This document shows positions 1 to 8,355 of a stretch of 64,000 nt of DNA, in pieces. The position numbers and the translations under genes are program-made. Source of the stretch: an uncultured Bacteriovoracaceae bacterium (lineage in GTDB: Bacteria > Bdellovibrionota > Bacteriovoracia > Bacteriovoracales > Bacteriovoracaceae); assembly GCA_937923325.1 (NCBI GenBank), contig CAKZUQ010000018.1, positions 25,956-89,955 of the forward strand, in the 5' to 3' direction. Position 1 is the first letter of the stretch, and every line of letters begins with the position of its first letter. Below the pieces are notes generated by a model. The model was given only the letters and a program-made list of their open reading frames with translations, did no database searches and was not told the origin of the DNA.

Positions 1-1
1 A

Positions 2-2317
2 AGTAAATACAAAGATAAATGGTGGACTAAAGATTCATTTAACTTAGCTTGGTGCTATTTTAGAGATCGTAAATATTTAAGAGCTATTTCAAAAATGAAA
101 GAAGTTTTTAAAACTAGCTCTTCGAGTAAGTATGTTGATATGCGTGCTTCAATCGAAAGAGATATTGGTTTAATGTTTGCTACTGCTGGAAGAATTGAAG
201 AAGGGATTGCTTTCTATAAAAAAATAGGGATTAATTTTACTGATCAATTATTGAGAATTGCAGTAACTATGAAGGGGAAAGGTCAATTTAGTTTGGCCAA
301 TAAGACATTGGGTTATGCACTTAAATATGAAAAAAATGAGAAAAGATTTTCAGAAATTTATATAGAACAACTTGACTTGTATGCAAGTTACGGGAGAAAG
401 GCTTCTCATCTGAAAACTTCTCAGAAGCTATTTGCTTTATATAAAAAAAATATGCTGACAAGTAATCAAATAAAAACATTACGATATCAAACGGCAAAAC
501 AAGGGGCAATTCTACAAAAACAAGCGGCTTCAAAGACTTATAGAAGATTAAAGAAGAAAAGAGCCCAAAGAGCAGGCATGGCCAATACTTACTTTGGTAT
601 GCTTAGAGAGCTAGAGAAAAGTAAAGATTTTGAGTATGCATATCTTCAAGGTGAAACGGCATTTGTCATAATGGATTACACTAGAGCTGTGAAGTATTAC
701 AGTGATTCATTTGACTTAGCTGTTAAAGCGAAGAACACAACTTTTAAAGCAAGAGCAATAGAAGGGTTACTTTCAACATTGGGTAAAAAAAGATTATCTA
801 GAAAAGTAAAAGAGAACTACTATGTTCCTGTTTATGAAAAATATATTGCAAATTATCCGACAGGAAAAAGAGCAAAAAGTATTTATCAGCGACTATTTAA
901 AGTTTATCTTGAAAGAAAGCAATATGATAATGCAAAGTCAGTACTAGATAGATTAGTAAAAGTATACTCTAAGGATTGGAAGACTCAAGAGGCGATGATT
1001 GCTGAATTGATGGAGATTAATAGAAAGAAAAAAGAAAATCAAAAAATTCGAAATTGGATACGAGATATTGATGCTAAGAAGTATGTTGTCAGTAGAAAGT
1101 ATGCAAAAAAATTAAAAGAATTACTTACTTCTCTTCAGATTGAAGATGTTCAGATGGATTTAAAAAGAGGAAATAAGAAAAAAGCTTTAGTTGGCTATCA
1201 TAATATTTTAAAAGATCCCAATAGTACTAAAAGGTCTAAAGTTAACGCTAAGTATAACCTAGCAGCTTTGTATTATGAAATGGGGGCCGTAGATAATTCA
1301 TATAAATGGTCGATTGATTCTCTTGATGAGATGTCTTCAAAAGATACAATGCAATTTGCAGATTCATTTTTAACTATATCAACATACATGTTTACAAGAC
1401 TTGAATTTAAAAAGTCTGCAAACCTTGCAATTAAGATTGTTCAAAAATTATGTCGTAAAAAGAGTAGAAAAAAATCAATGGCATTTAAAAATGCAGCCTT
1501 TATGCTTTTGGCAGAAGGCGATTTGAGTGAAGTTGAAAAGTTAGTTTCTCTAGGCGAACAATGTCGTGTTCCGAACTCTTATGTCGATAGCATTAGATTT
1601 GAGCTTTTAAAGGACTATGAAATCTCAAAACAATGGTCAAAGTATGAAGCCATTTTAGGAAGGTTAGCAAAAAATAAAACAAATTGGCCAAAACTAATCG
1701 TTCCATACAACACACTTGCTTTAGTCCATAGAAATTTTGGAAATAAGAGTAAGTCTAATAACCTCTTCAAAGCTTCTTCAAAGTTTTATTATCGCTCAAA
1801 GAGTGCAAAAAAAGATATTCCTTTAGAGGCTTTAACAATAATCTCAAATAAGGAAATTGTTAAATTACAAAGAATTCAAGCAAGAATTAACTCAACAAAA
1901 TTAAGATACCCAGCAAAAACATTTCAATCGCTAATTCAGAAAAAGTTTAAATGGTTGGACGAGTTAGTTGCAAAGGCTTCTTCAATACAAAAAATTGGTT
2001 CAGGTGATGGAATCGTTAAAACGTTTAAAATACTAATTGATACACATCGTACTTTTGCTAATGAAGTAAAAAGTTTTGTTCCTCCAGGAATGAAGAAACA
2101 GCATATTCCTTTATTTCAAAAAGACATGCAAAAACAGGTTTATGGGCCTCTTTTGAGTCAGGCAAATAATTATGAAAAAGATGCATGGATGTCTATAGAA
2201 CAAAATGAAATTTTAAGTATTGATAATTCTACTGTCTCAGCTAAAAACGATAATGTACCAATAAGATTTTGGTATCCTAAAAAGGGTATCCTCATGGACA
2301 GAGGAGGGATTAGGTAA
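2..2317 (+). CDS. Large TPR-repeat protein, GltD/AgmU-like, 5' end outside the window
   Basis: The reading frame is open from base 2, so the gene begins upstream of the window. A methionine at base 95 is internal, because the codons before it continue the same helical, Lys/Tyr-rich pattern. About 771 residues are visible. They form degenerate TPR-like helix pairs with no membrane segment. The stop overlaps the next start by one base (TAATG), so the two are probably translationally coupled. Family knowledge: the Myxococcus gliding cluster begins with the large periplasmic TPR protein GltD (AgmU), followed by GltE, GltF and GltG, and the order here looks the same. The Glt assignment is inferred from context and architecture. 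Any large TPR scaffold is the alternative. Confidence 0.6.
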   Translation, partial: SKYKDKWWTKDSFNLAWCYFRDRKYLRAISKMKEVFKTSSSSKYVDMRASIERDIGLMFATAGRIEEGIAFYKKIGINFTDQLLRIAVTMKGKGQFSLANKTLGYALKYEKNEKRFSEIYIEQLDLYASYGRKASHLKTSQKLFALYKKNMLTSNQIKTLRYQTAKQGAILQKQAASKTYRRLKKKRAQRAGMANTYFGMLRELEKSKDFEYAYLQGETAFVIMDYTRAVKYYSDSFDLAVKAKNTTFKARAIEGLLSTLGKKRLSRKVKENYYVPVYEKYIANYPTGKRAKSIYQRLFKVYLERKQYDNAKSVLDRLVKVYSKDWKTQEAMIAELMEINRKKKENQKIRNWIRDIDAKKYVVSRKYAKKLKELLTSLQIEDVQMDLKRGNKKKALVGYHNILKDPNSTKRSKVNAKYNLAALYYEMGAVDNSYKWSIDSLDEMSSKDTMQFADSFLTISTYMFTRLEFKKSANLAIKIVQKLCRKKSRKKSMAFKNAAFMLLAEGDLSEVEKLVSLGEQCRVPNSYVDSIRFELLKDYEISKQWSKYEAILGRLAKNKTNWPKLIVPYNTLALVHRNFGNKSKSNNLFKASSKFYYRSKSAKKDIPLEALTIISNKEIVKLQRIQARINSTKLRYPAKTFQSLIQKKFKWLDELVAKASSIQKIGSGDGIVKTFKILIDTHRTFANEVKSFVPPGMKKQHIPLFQKDMQKQVYGPLLSQANNYEKDAWMSIEQNEILSIDNSTVSAKNDNVPIRFWYPKKGILMDRGGIR

Positions 2318-3207
2318 TGAAAATTCTTTTAAACTTATTTATAATTTTATCTGTGGTTAGTTGTGCTACATCAAATTCAAATAAAAAAAATATTAAATTA
2401 GAAGATGTCACTCAAGAGGACTTTCAGAAAGAAAAAGAAGTTAATTATACTAATGACTCAGATAGATTTACAAAAATTGATATAAAAGAAACACAAGCGT
2501 TAAATGAAGAAAGTATCCAAAGGTTGTCAGATCCAAGTGATATTGATTCTAAAACTGTCTTAGATGATATTATCGTAAAATGTTATGAAAAAGATTTTAA
2601 AGAGGCATTTGAGTTAATTGAAAAAAATCATGATAAATATAGACAGCATCCCATTTTTTGGAATCAGGTTGGAACTTGCTTCATGCTCCAGGGAAAGCGA
2701 AGAAAAGCACTTTTATTTTATAACAAGGCACTGGAATTTAAATCTAGCTATTCACCTGCTTTTAATAACCTTGGGGTTATGTATAGAGGAGAGAATGCAG
2801 ATCAAAAGGCACTTGTTGCATTTACTCGTTCTAAAAAAGCCAATAATCTCTCTAAAACACCAAGGTTTAACTTAGGAAACTTGTACCTAGAGTATGGTCT
2901 TTATAACCAAGCGATTGCTATGTTTAAAGGTCTGTATAACGTGGCCCCAAATGATATTGATGTATTAGCAGGACTTGGTACTGCTTACCTTATGAAAAAC
3001 AGTATCAAAGAATCTTTAGTTTACTTCTCAAAGGTGGATGATGACTTTTGGGATAGGTCTTATATCGGAATAAATTATGCCTATGCTACCTATTTATCTA
3101 ACGATAAAGAAAAGGCTCAAGAAATTTTATCTGAAGTGAATACTAAAGATCTAGGTAGTTGGAAATCTTATTACAATGAAATCAAAAATAAAGTAGGAGT
3201 TAAGTAA
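2317..3207 (+). CDS. TPR lipoprotein, GltE/AglT-like
   Basis: This 296-residue protein has a lipoprotein signal with the lipobox cysteine at residue 16 (VVSC). A charged, low-complexity stretch runs to about residue 85. At least four TPR-like helix pairs cover about 90-280, for example around NQVGTCFMLQGKRRKALLFY and FNNLGVMYRGENADQKALVA. It should be a lipid-anchored protein-protein adaptor facing the periplasm. It is coupled by TAATG overlaps to the genes on both sides. In Myxococcus, GltE (AglT) is a TPR protein next to GltD and GltF in the gliding and spore-coat machinery. The lipoprotein and TPR calls are seen in the sequence. The Glt role is inferred from gene order. Confidence 0.65.
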   Translation: MKILLNLFIILSVVSCATSNSNKKNIKLEDVTQEDFQKEKEVNYTNDSDRFTKIDIKETQALNEESIQRLSDPSDIDSKTVLDDIIVKCYEKDFKEAFELIEKNHDKYRQHPIFWNQVGTCFMLQGKRRKALLFYNKALEFKSSYSPAFNNLGVMYRGENADQKALVAFTRSKKANNLSKTPRFNLGNLYLEYGLYNQAIAMFKGLYNVAPNDIDVLAGLGTAYLMKNSIKESLVYFSKVDDDFWDRSYIGINYAYATYLSNDKEKAQEILSEVNTKDLGSWKSYYNEIKNKVGVK

Positions 3208-3452
3208 TGAGAATAATCTTATTAATGCTGTTATGTTTTACTATGTCAGCTTTTGCTCAAAAGAAAAATGTAAAATATGAATATAAGAAATATGAAAAAT
3301 TTGACTTTTCAGCGATTGATGTAGAAGGGGGATCTAATTCTCCTGGTGATTTATCAATCTCTCCTAGATTTAGAAAAAAGTTTAGAAATAAAATTCCGGA
3401 ACGTAAACAGTTCCACAATGAAATGAAAAGAGCGTTAGATTCTGTTAGATAA
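3207..3452 (+). CDS. Small secreted protein in the Glt-like operon
   Basis: An 81-residue product with a clear Sec signal peptide (about residues 1-17, ending AFAQ), then a basic, Tyr/Lys-rich mature part of about 63 residues with no domain I recognise. It overlaps the preceding lipoprotein by one base and precedes the FHA protein by 26 bp, so it is a real operon member despite its size. Its position matches gltF between gltE and gltG in Myxococcus, but sequence similarity cannot be judged by eye. A small periplasmic linker is the cautious reading. Confidence 0.6.
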   Translation: MRIILLMLLCFTMSAFAQKKNVKYEYKKYEKFDFSAIDVEGGSNSPGDLSISPRFRKKFRNKIPERKQFHNEMKRALDSVR

Positions 3453-3478
3453 TTACAGTTTAGAGAAGAGGAAATATC

Positions 3479-5470
3479 GTGGAAACGACAAAAACTAAAA
3501 ATGTATCACTTTTTCAATTTCTTCCAGAAGTATCTGGTCAAAGCGTTAAAGGAAATGTCCTTAGTAAGGGGAGAATTCTTGTTGGCCGAACAGAAAGTTG
3601 TGAGATTGTAATCCCCTCTAGTGGAGTTTCAGCTGTTCATGCAGTTTTAGAAATCACTCCAAGCGGAGCCAAAGTTTATGATATGAATTCCAAAAATGGA
3701 ACTTATGTAAACGGCGAAAAAGTAGTCGCAAAAAATATTAAAATTGGTGATAAAGTTAAATTTGGGAATGTCGGATTCACTTTTAAAGAATATATGGAGC
3801 CTACAGAACTGCCTCCAGTACTTGATACACTTGAACCTAAAGCTGGTAATGCTTCTATCATTCCTTCACTTCCTGATGTTGTACCTGAAAAAAAGGAAAG
3901 CAAACTTCCATCTACACCAGAAGCAGCTGTTGATGATACTCCGTATATTGTTTATCCCCTTGGGTCAGACCCGAAGGCTGAATATTCTGAATATATATTT
4001 GAAGATGTTGAAGAGCTTGTTCCTATTTTTAAATATGATCATGGAAAGCAAGCAGTAGAAATCATCATTCTCTTTAATGATAAAGTATATTCTGTTGATT
4101 ATCTTCCAGAAGAGAATGGGATTTATTCTATCGTTGGAGCTAATCCCAAAAAAAATGAGATGGAATTTGCTTATCTTGGCAAGGATGAAAAAGTCCCTTT
4201 TGTTGAAATAAGTAATGGGAACTGTGTTGTTCACAAACTTCATAACTATTCAACTCAACACTTGAGTAATGATAGTATTTCAGATGTCAGTGACGGTAGA
4301 GTAAATATTCAAGGTGATGATATTGTTCGATTAGAAAATGGACACTTAGAAATCTATGTAAGACGTGTCTTTTCTCCACCAATTGTTAAACCAGCGCCAT
4401 TTTTCAGAAGAGATCAAGGCCTTAGAAAATATTTATTCTTAGTTCTTTTATTAGTCTTCATTCCTCTGGCAGGATTGAACCTTTTTGAAATTGATAAAGA
4501 AAAAGAAAAAGATCCAGAGCGTATTGCTAGAATTCTTTATAAGCAGCCAGTAAAAAAAATTAAAATGAAGGTTGTTAAGCCTAAAACCAAAAATGAACCA
4601 AAGCCGATTAAGAAAAAGCCTAATAAACCTTCAAAGAAAAAAGTTGCTAAACAAGCCAAGAAAACGCCAAAGAAAACACTTAAGAAAGTGACTAAAAAAA
4701 CTCCTGGAGCAAAAACGGCTAAAAAAGTTGTTAAGCAAAAGAAAGTGAAAAAACCAGCTCCAAAAGCAGCTACTAAAGCAAAAGCTCCTGCAAAAAAAGC
4801 AGCTTCTAAATCTAAGTCTCGCACTAGTAGACCTAGAAAATCTGTAACGACAAGGCCTACAGTTGGTAGGGTAGATACATATAAGTCATTTGATTTTAAA
4901 AGTACTATTACCTCTACAATGGCCAAAGGTGGAAGCTTAAAAGGTGCAAAAGTGGCAAAGTCTCATAGCTCAACAAGTATCGGAACAACAAGTGTTAGTG
5001 GAAGTGGAATTGCTACAAACTTAAAGAAAGCTGATGTTGGAACAAATATAGGAAGTCTTACAGGCTCTACTGTTGGAAAGCTTACTCGATCAAAAGGTAC
5101 AGAAGGTTTAAGTGCTAAGACAGGTATATATACTGCTGGTATTCCATCTGAAACTGTGGTTCTTGGTTCAATGGACCCAGATGTTATTAGAAGAATATTA
5201 AGAGAACATATTCCACAGTTTAGATATTGTTATCAAAGAGAGCTAGATAGAAATGCTGGTAAAGATGTCTCTGGTACGATTGGTCTAAACTTTACTATCG
5301 GTGCTTCTGGTTCAGTTAGTAAGGCAGGTGTAGGACAACGTTCTGGGCTGCCAGGTCATGTAAAAAAATGTGTTGTTAGAGTTCTACGTGGGATTAGATT
5401 CCCAAGACCTCTTGGTGGTGGAAAGGTTGATGTTAAGCAGCCGTTTAACTTTATGCCTAAGCGTATCTAA
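3479..5470 (+). CDS. FHA domain - TM - Lys/Pro linker - AgmX/PglI C-terminal domain protein, GltG-like
   Basis: The start is GTG at 3479, with AGAGGA about 8 bases upstream. The 663 residues show four parts. A cytoplasmic FHA domain lies at about 28-103 (GRTESCEIVI, SxxH and SKNGTYVNG motifs), a phosphothreonine reader. A middle region runs to about 310 and one membrane helix lies at about 316-336. A long Lys/Pro/Ala-rich spacer at about 340-460 could span the periplasm. The C-terminal domain at about 560-662 carries the CYQREL, G.V..A and C-V-RVL-IRFPRP pattern of the AgmX/PglI family, which is TonB-like. GltG of Myxococcus has an FHA domain, one TM and a TonB-like C-terminus, so this inner-membrane gliding-complex subunit is the best match. 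Confidence 0.75.
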   Translation: METTKTKNVSLFQFLPEVSGQSVKGNVLSKGRILVGRTESCEIVIPSSGVSAVHAVLEITPSGAKVYDMNSKNGTYVNGEKVVAKNIKIGDKVKFGNVGFTFKEYMEPTELPPVLDTLEPKAGNASIIPSLPDVVPEKKESKLPSTPEAAVDDTPYIVYPLGSDPKAEYSEYIFEDVEELVPIFKYDHGKQAVEIIILFNDKVYSVDYLPEENGIYSIVGANPKKNEMEFAYLGKDEKVPFVEISNGNCVVHKLHNYSTQHLSNDSISDVSDGRVNIQGDDIVRLENGHLEIYVRRVFSPPIVKPAPFFRRDQGLRKYLFLVLLLVFIPLAGLNLFEIDKEKEKDPERIARILYKQPVKKIKMKVVKPKTKNEPKPIKKKPNKPSKKKVAKQAKKTPKKTLKKVTKKTPGAKTAKKVVKQKKVKKPAPKAATKAKAPAKKAASKSKSRTSRPRKSVTTRPTVGRVDTYKSFDFKSTITSTMAKGGSLKGAKVAKSHSSTSIGTTSVSGSGIATNLKKADVGTNIGSLTGSTVGKLTRSKGTEGLSAKTGIYTAGIPSETVVLGSMDPDVIRRILREHIPQFRYCYQRELDRNAGKDVSGTIGLNFTIGASGSVSKAGVGQRSGLPGHVKKCVVRVLRGIRFPRPLGGGKVDVKQPFNFMPKRI

Positions 5471-5476
5471 CAATAG

Positions 5477-5869
5477 ATGAATAAATTATTTTTTCTTGTA
5501 TTAGTTCTTCTTAGCTCTTGTACATCAAGCCCTAAGAAGAACACTCATAAATGTGAACTCGCTCCAAATGAAACTCAGGACAGACATGTCATAATTGCTG
5601 CAAAATTGAAGATGAGCTCTCTAGCAAAATGCTTCAAAAACTATCTACAATTTGAAAAGAATAAAAAACAATCACTAAATATTTGTCATAATATGAATGT
5701 GGCTAAGAATGGAAAAGTAACCTATACCAAAGCTTATGGTATCGGAAAGCCTATTCCAAATGACTTCAAAATGTGTATCGAACAAGAACTTTGGATGATG
5801 AATTTTTCCAAACTACAGCTTGAAAAGCCTAGTTTTATAAATTTTTCATTCAAATATAACTCGATATAA
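5477..5869 (+). CDS. Small lipoprotein carrying a stand-alone AgmX/PglI-like domain
   Basis: A 130-residue protein that starts 6 bp after the GltG-like gene. It has a signal with lipobox cysteine at residue 15 (LSSC). The rest resembles the C-terminal domain of its neighbour: a KCFKNYL segment, a N-V-KNGKVTYTK strand, then FKMCIEQELWMMNF, matching the cysteine, G-V and cysteine spacing of AgmX/PglI domains. It may be a lipid-anchored partner or decoy of the TonB-like domain. The domain resemblance is by eye only. The lipoprotein call is firm. Confidence 0.55.
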   Translation: MNKLFFLVLVLLSSCTSSPKKNTHKCELAPNETQDRHVIIAAKLKMSSLAKCFKNYLQFEKNKKQSLNICHNMNVAKNGKVTYTKAYGIGKPIPNDFKMCIEQELWMMNFSKLQLEKPSFINFSFKYNSI

Positions 5870-5923
5870 GCAAGTTCATTTATAATTAAAATAAAATACT
5901 TACATTTATAACGTAAAAACAAT

Positions 5924-5943
5924 AGGTGCATAATGCACCTTTT
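5924..5943 (+). terminator. Terminator hairpin after the Glt-like operon
   Basis: A perfect 7-bp stem (AGGTGCA-TAA-TGCACCT) is followed by four T residues counting the last stem base. It lies 55 bp after the last gene of the forward operon. The T-run is short, so it may act in both directions between convergent operons. Confidence 0.6.
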
Positions 5944-5970
5944 GACACGAATACATGGTGTTGATATTTA
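5942..5970 (+). promoter_or_regulatory. Candidate sigma-70 promoter
   Basis: A perfect -35 box TTGACA (5942-5947) overlaps the terminator T-run. After a 17-bp spacer comes a poor -10 box, TATTTA (5965-5970). It could drive the short reading frame at 6012 or an antisense transcript into the ExbD genes. Only the -35 is strong. Confidence 0.3.
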
Positions 5971-6011
5971 TATAGTGAGTGTGGAGGTTCAACTAATACG
6001 AGGTTCTGGTT

Positions 6012-6104
6012 ATGCAGAAGCTGATTATATTTTATACGATGATTATTGCAGCCCTTGCGATGTCCAAAGGAATATATTGGTATATTACTTTTAGTGGAAA
6101 CTAG
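6012..6104 (+). CDS. Possible 30-residue membrane peptide
   Basis: The short frame ATG-TAG encodes one hydrophobic helix (IIFYTMIIAALAM) with a lysine near each end. AGG lies 8 bases before the ATG, and a TTGACA box lies about 65 bp upstream. It overlaps the last 4 bases of the convergent ExbD gene. It could be a chance frame. The predicted helix, ribosome site and nearby promoter box are the only support. Confidence 0.25.
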   Translation: MQKLIIFYTMIIAALAMSKGIYWYITFSGN

Positions 6105-6619
6105 AGTTCATTACCCATGACTACAAATTTGTATTCTTTAAAACCTGCAGAGGCACAAGTGTACATGACCTTCTTAACGTAAGAATATTTCAAAGACTTA
6201 TCAACAATCAAATTCACAATCCCTGAGAATGGTTTCGCTTTTCCAGCAGTCTGCATTGATAAATTTTTAATTTCTTCTTTTTTCTTAACTAATTCGTCAA
6301 ATAGGGGAACTATTCTTTTACCATTCGTATCATATAGATGTTTGGGTAGGTTTGCTGTATCAAGTACAGCTTTAGTATCTACCCATATTTTGTCTTTTGA
6401 TACTTGAATCATAATCCCAGCAGTATTTCCATTGCTTGACTCTGATCTTGGAAGTTCTATTCCTTCTGGAATATTCATTGTTATTCCTGATGAGTTATAA
6501 CTTTTAATTAGAAAAATTAAAAGAATAACAAGAATGTCTAGTAAAGAGGTAATGTCTAACTCGAAGATTCCTCTTTTATTTTTTCTTTTTCTATTTCTTA
6601 TTGAACGATTTCTTGCCAT
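6101..6619 (-). CDS. ExbD/TolR-type proton-channel protein, AglS-like
   Basis: A 172-residue biopolymer-transport protein with a basic N-terminus, one membrane helix at about 24-41 and a periplasmic domain. The family's essential proton-carrying aspartate is Asp28 in the SLLDILVILLIFL segment. It is the last gene of a three-gene reverse operon (ExbB, ExbD, ExbD), 2 bp after the previous ExbD. Two different ExbD proteins with one ExbB is the AglR-AglQ-AglS arrangement that powers Myxococcus gliding, and the neighbouring Glt-like operon supports that role over TonB or Tol energising. Confidence 0.8.
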   Translation of the reverse strand: MARNRSIRNRKRKNKRGIFELDITSLLDILVILLIFLIKSYNSSGITMNIPEGIELPRSESSNGNTAGIMIQVSKDKIWVDTKAVLDTANLPKHLYDTNGKRIVPLFDELVKKKEEIKNLSMQTAGKAKPFSGIVNLIVDKSLKYSYVKKVMYTCASAGFKEYKFVVMGNEL

Positions 6620-6621
6620 AT

Positions 6622-7155
6622 TTAACTCATTAGGTTTCCAAACATTATCTTACTAAATAATGTTTTTAGTTGAACGTCGATACCGTCTTTATCTTTTTTA
6701 TAAAGAGAGTCGTCTGTATTCTTCAGCATTCTAACTGCATCCATGATTTTAATAATTTCCTCATAGGTTAAATCTACAACTGGTTCGAATACAATAGTCT
6801 CTTCATTGATATGCCTTTTCTTTATAGTGAGAAGGTAATCATGTAATCTATTTAAATCATACTTTCCATCCTGAGTCTTAGATATTGATTTTATTGTTTT
6901 TGATGGAACACCAGAAGCAAGCTTAAAGCCCTTTCTGGTGATTGTAAGAGTCAACGCTAAAGGTTTCTTTTTATCTTTTGGAGGTTCTGATTGTGAAATG
7001 ATAGGTACATCACTTCCAATCTCATAAATTTTAACAAACTGAGCTGACATCAATAAGAAGAAGATTAAAATAAATACAGCATCAAGAATAGGGACTAGGT
7101 TTAGGCCTTGCTCCTGTTTCTTTCTGTGTCTACTTGTTGGTTTTCTATAACTCAT
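6622..7155 (-). CDS. ExbD/TolR-type proton-channel protein, AglQ-like
   Basis: A 177-residue protein with a basic N-terminus (SRHRKKQEQG), one membrane helix at about 22-41 and a periplasmic C-terminal domain. The conserved channel aspartate is Asp25 (VPILDAVFILIFFLLM). It starts 28 bp after the ExbB gene and ends 2 bp before the second ExbD. The two ExbD copies differ clearly in sequence, so they are not a recent duplication and probably form a mixed stator with the ExbB protein. Confidence 0.8.
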   Translation of the reverse strand: MSYRKPTSRHRKKQEQGLNLVPILDAVFILIFFLLMSAQFVKIYEIGSDVPIISQSEPPKDKKKPLALTLTITRKGFKLASGVPSKTIKSISKTQDGKYDLNRLHDYLLTIKKRHINEETIVFEPVVDLTYEEIIKIMDAVRMLKNTDDSLYKKDKDGIDVQLKTLFSKIMFGNLMS

Positions 7156-7183
7156 ATTATATCCTGCTAAGTTTTTATTTTAA

Positions 7184-7834
7184 CTATTCTTTAGATTGAT
7201 CTTTCGTTCCAAGTAAGTCTAAAAGCTTTACACTAAATTCATCAATCTCATTGATAATCTTGTCAGCTTTATTACTTAAAAATGCATGAATGATCATAAT
7301 AGTAATCGCAGAGAATAACCCTAGTGCCGTAGTGTTCATGGCCTTTGAGATACCTGCTGCAAGTAATTCTGCTTTTTGAGCTGGATCAACATCTGCAACT
7401 GCTCCGAATGTAACGATCAAACCTTGGATTGTTCCAAGTAGTCCAAAAAGAGTAGAGATGTTTGCTACTAGTTGTAAGTAGTTAAGTCTAAGTTCAACTT
7501 TAGGAACAACTTCTAGAGCTGTTGCATCTAAAGCATTTTGGATTTGTTCACTACCTTGGTTAGCTCTTTTTAATCCACTTTTTAAAACTTTTGGTAAAGC
7601 AGCAATTGAACCAGAGCAAACTCTGATTGCACCTTGAATATCATTTGATAAAACGTATCTTTGAATCTCATTCATAAATGATGGACCGTCAACGTCATAG
7701 TTTCTTGATAGTTTTTTAAATCTCTCTAAAGCTATGGCAACACCTACGCCCCATACACCTAGAATAATAAACATGAATACCCCGCCGCCTTGAATGAATG
7801 CAGCGAATTCACTAATAATACTTGTACCTTCCAT
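7184..7834 (-). CDS. MotA/TolQ/ExbB-type proton-channel protein, AglR-like
   Basis: A 216-residue protein with the family's three membrane helices at about 13-32, 118-143 and 160-182. The conserved block is LFGLLGTIQGLIVTFGAV followed by A.GISKAMNTTALGL. It forms the pentameric channel around the ExbD dimer. It is first in the reverse operon, with TCCTAAG upstream on the forward strand (an AGGA ribosome site). Homologues are AglR, TolQ and ExbB. The adjacent gltDEFG-like genes favour AglR. Confidence 0.85.
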   Translation of the reverse strand: MEGTSIISEFAAFIQGGGVFMFIILGVWGVGVAIALERFKKLSRNYDVDGPSFMNEIQRYVLSNDIQGAIRVCSGSIAALPKVLKSGLKRANQGSEQIQNALDATALEVVPKVELRLNYLQLVANISTLFGLLGTIQGLIVTFGAVADVDPAQKAELLAAGISKAMNTTALGLFSAITIMIIHAFLSNKADKIINEIDEFSVKLLDLLGTKDQSKE

Positions 7835-7920
7835 GGTTTCTCCTAAGATAATAAAATTACTTATAACTTCTATTCTAAGCTATTATTATTACTAAGGGGA
7901 TGGAGGGTTAAAATTGCCGT

Positions 7921-8355
7921 TTATAAACTTGAGTTGATTACTTTGTATTGATTTGTGAAGAATAACAGGAAGTCAGCTTGTTTTTGATCTGACCTTTTAG
8001 TTTGAAAGAACTTTAAGTCCTCTGATATCTCTTTATAAAACCTTTGAATCTTTTGGGATTTTGGTGCGTCTAGATCGTTTAGAATCGCTATTTGAAGCTC
8101 TAACAATGGAGTTATCTGAGAAATTTGTTGAGTGCTAAATAATTGATGGTTTATTTGTTTTAAGAATTTTTCTTTTTGCTTATTAGAATATTGAGATAAA
8201 TTATTTTTTATATCTATAGGCTTAATCTTTGAAGTCTCGGTATTGAATATTTGATCAATTTTTGAAACTGTTGATTTTTGGGCAAGCTGATCTTTAAAAT
8301 CAAAAATAATATAAATTAATAAAGTACATACTACAATTGAAGTAATCTGTTTCAT
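7921..8355 (-). CDS. Unknown protein with N-terminal membrane anchor
   Basis: A 144-residue product I do not recognise. Residues 5-18 form a hydrophobic signal anchor and the rest is a Gln/Lys-rich, helical periplasmic part. Its ATG directly follows the stop codon of gmhA with no gap, so it is cotranscribed and probably coupled. About 86 bp separate its stop from the ExbB gene start. No function can be assigned. Confidence 0.5.
   Translation of the reverse strand: MKQITSIVVCTLLIYIIFDFKDQLAQKSTVSKIDQIFNTETSKIKPIDIKNNLSQYSNKQKEKFLKQINHQLFSTQQISQITPLLELQIAILNDLDAPKSQKIQRFYKEISEDLKFFQTKRSDQKQADFLLFFTNQYKVINSSL

Noticed and set aside
4537..4926. Long reverse-strand frame opposite the Lys/Ala/Pro-rich part of the FHA protein
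   Set aside because: Its Phe/Leu/Gly-rich product is the mirror of AAA/AAG/GCT codons. It has no ribosome site, and the forward gene is well supported.
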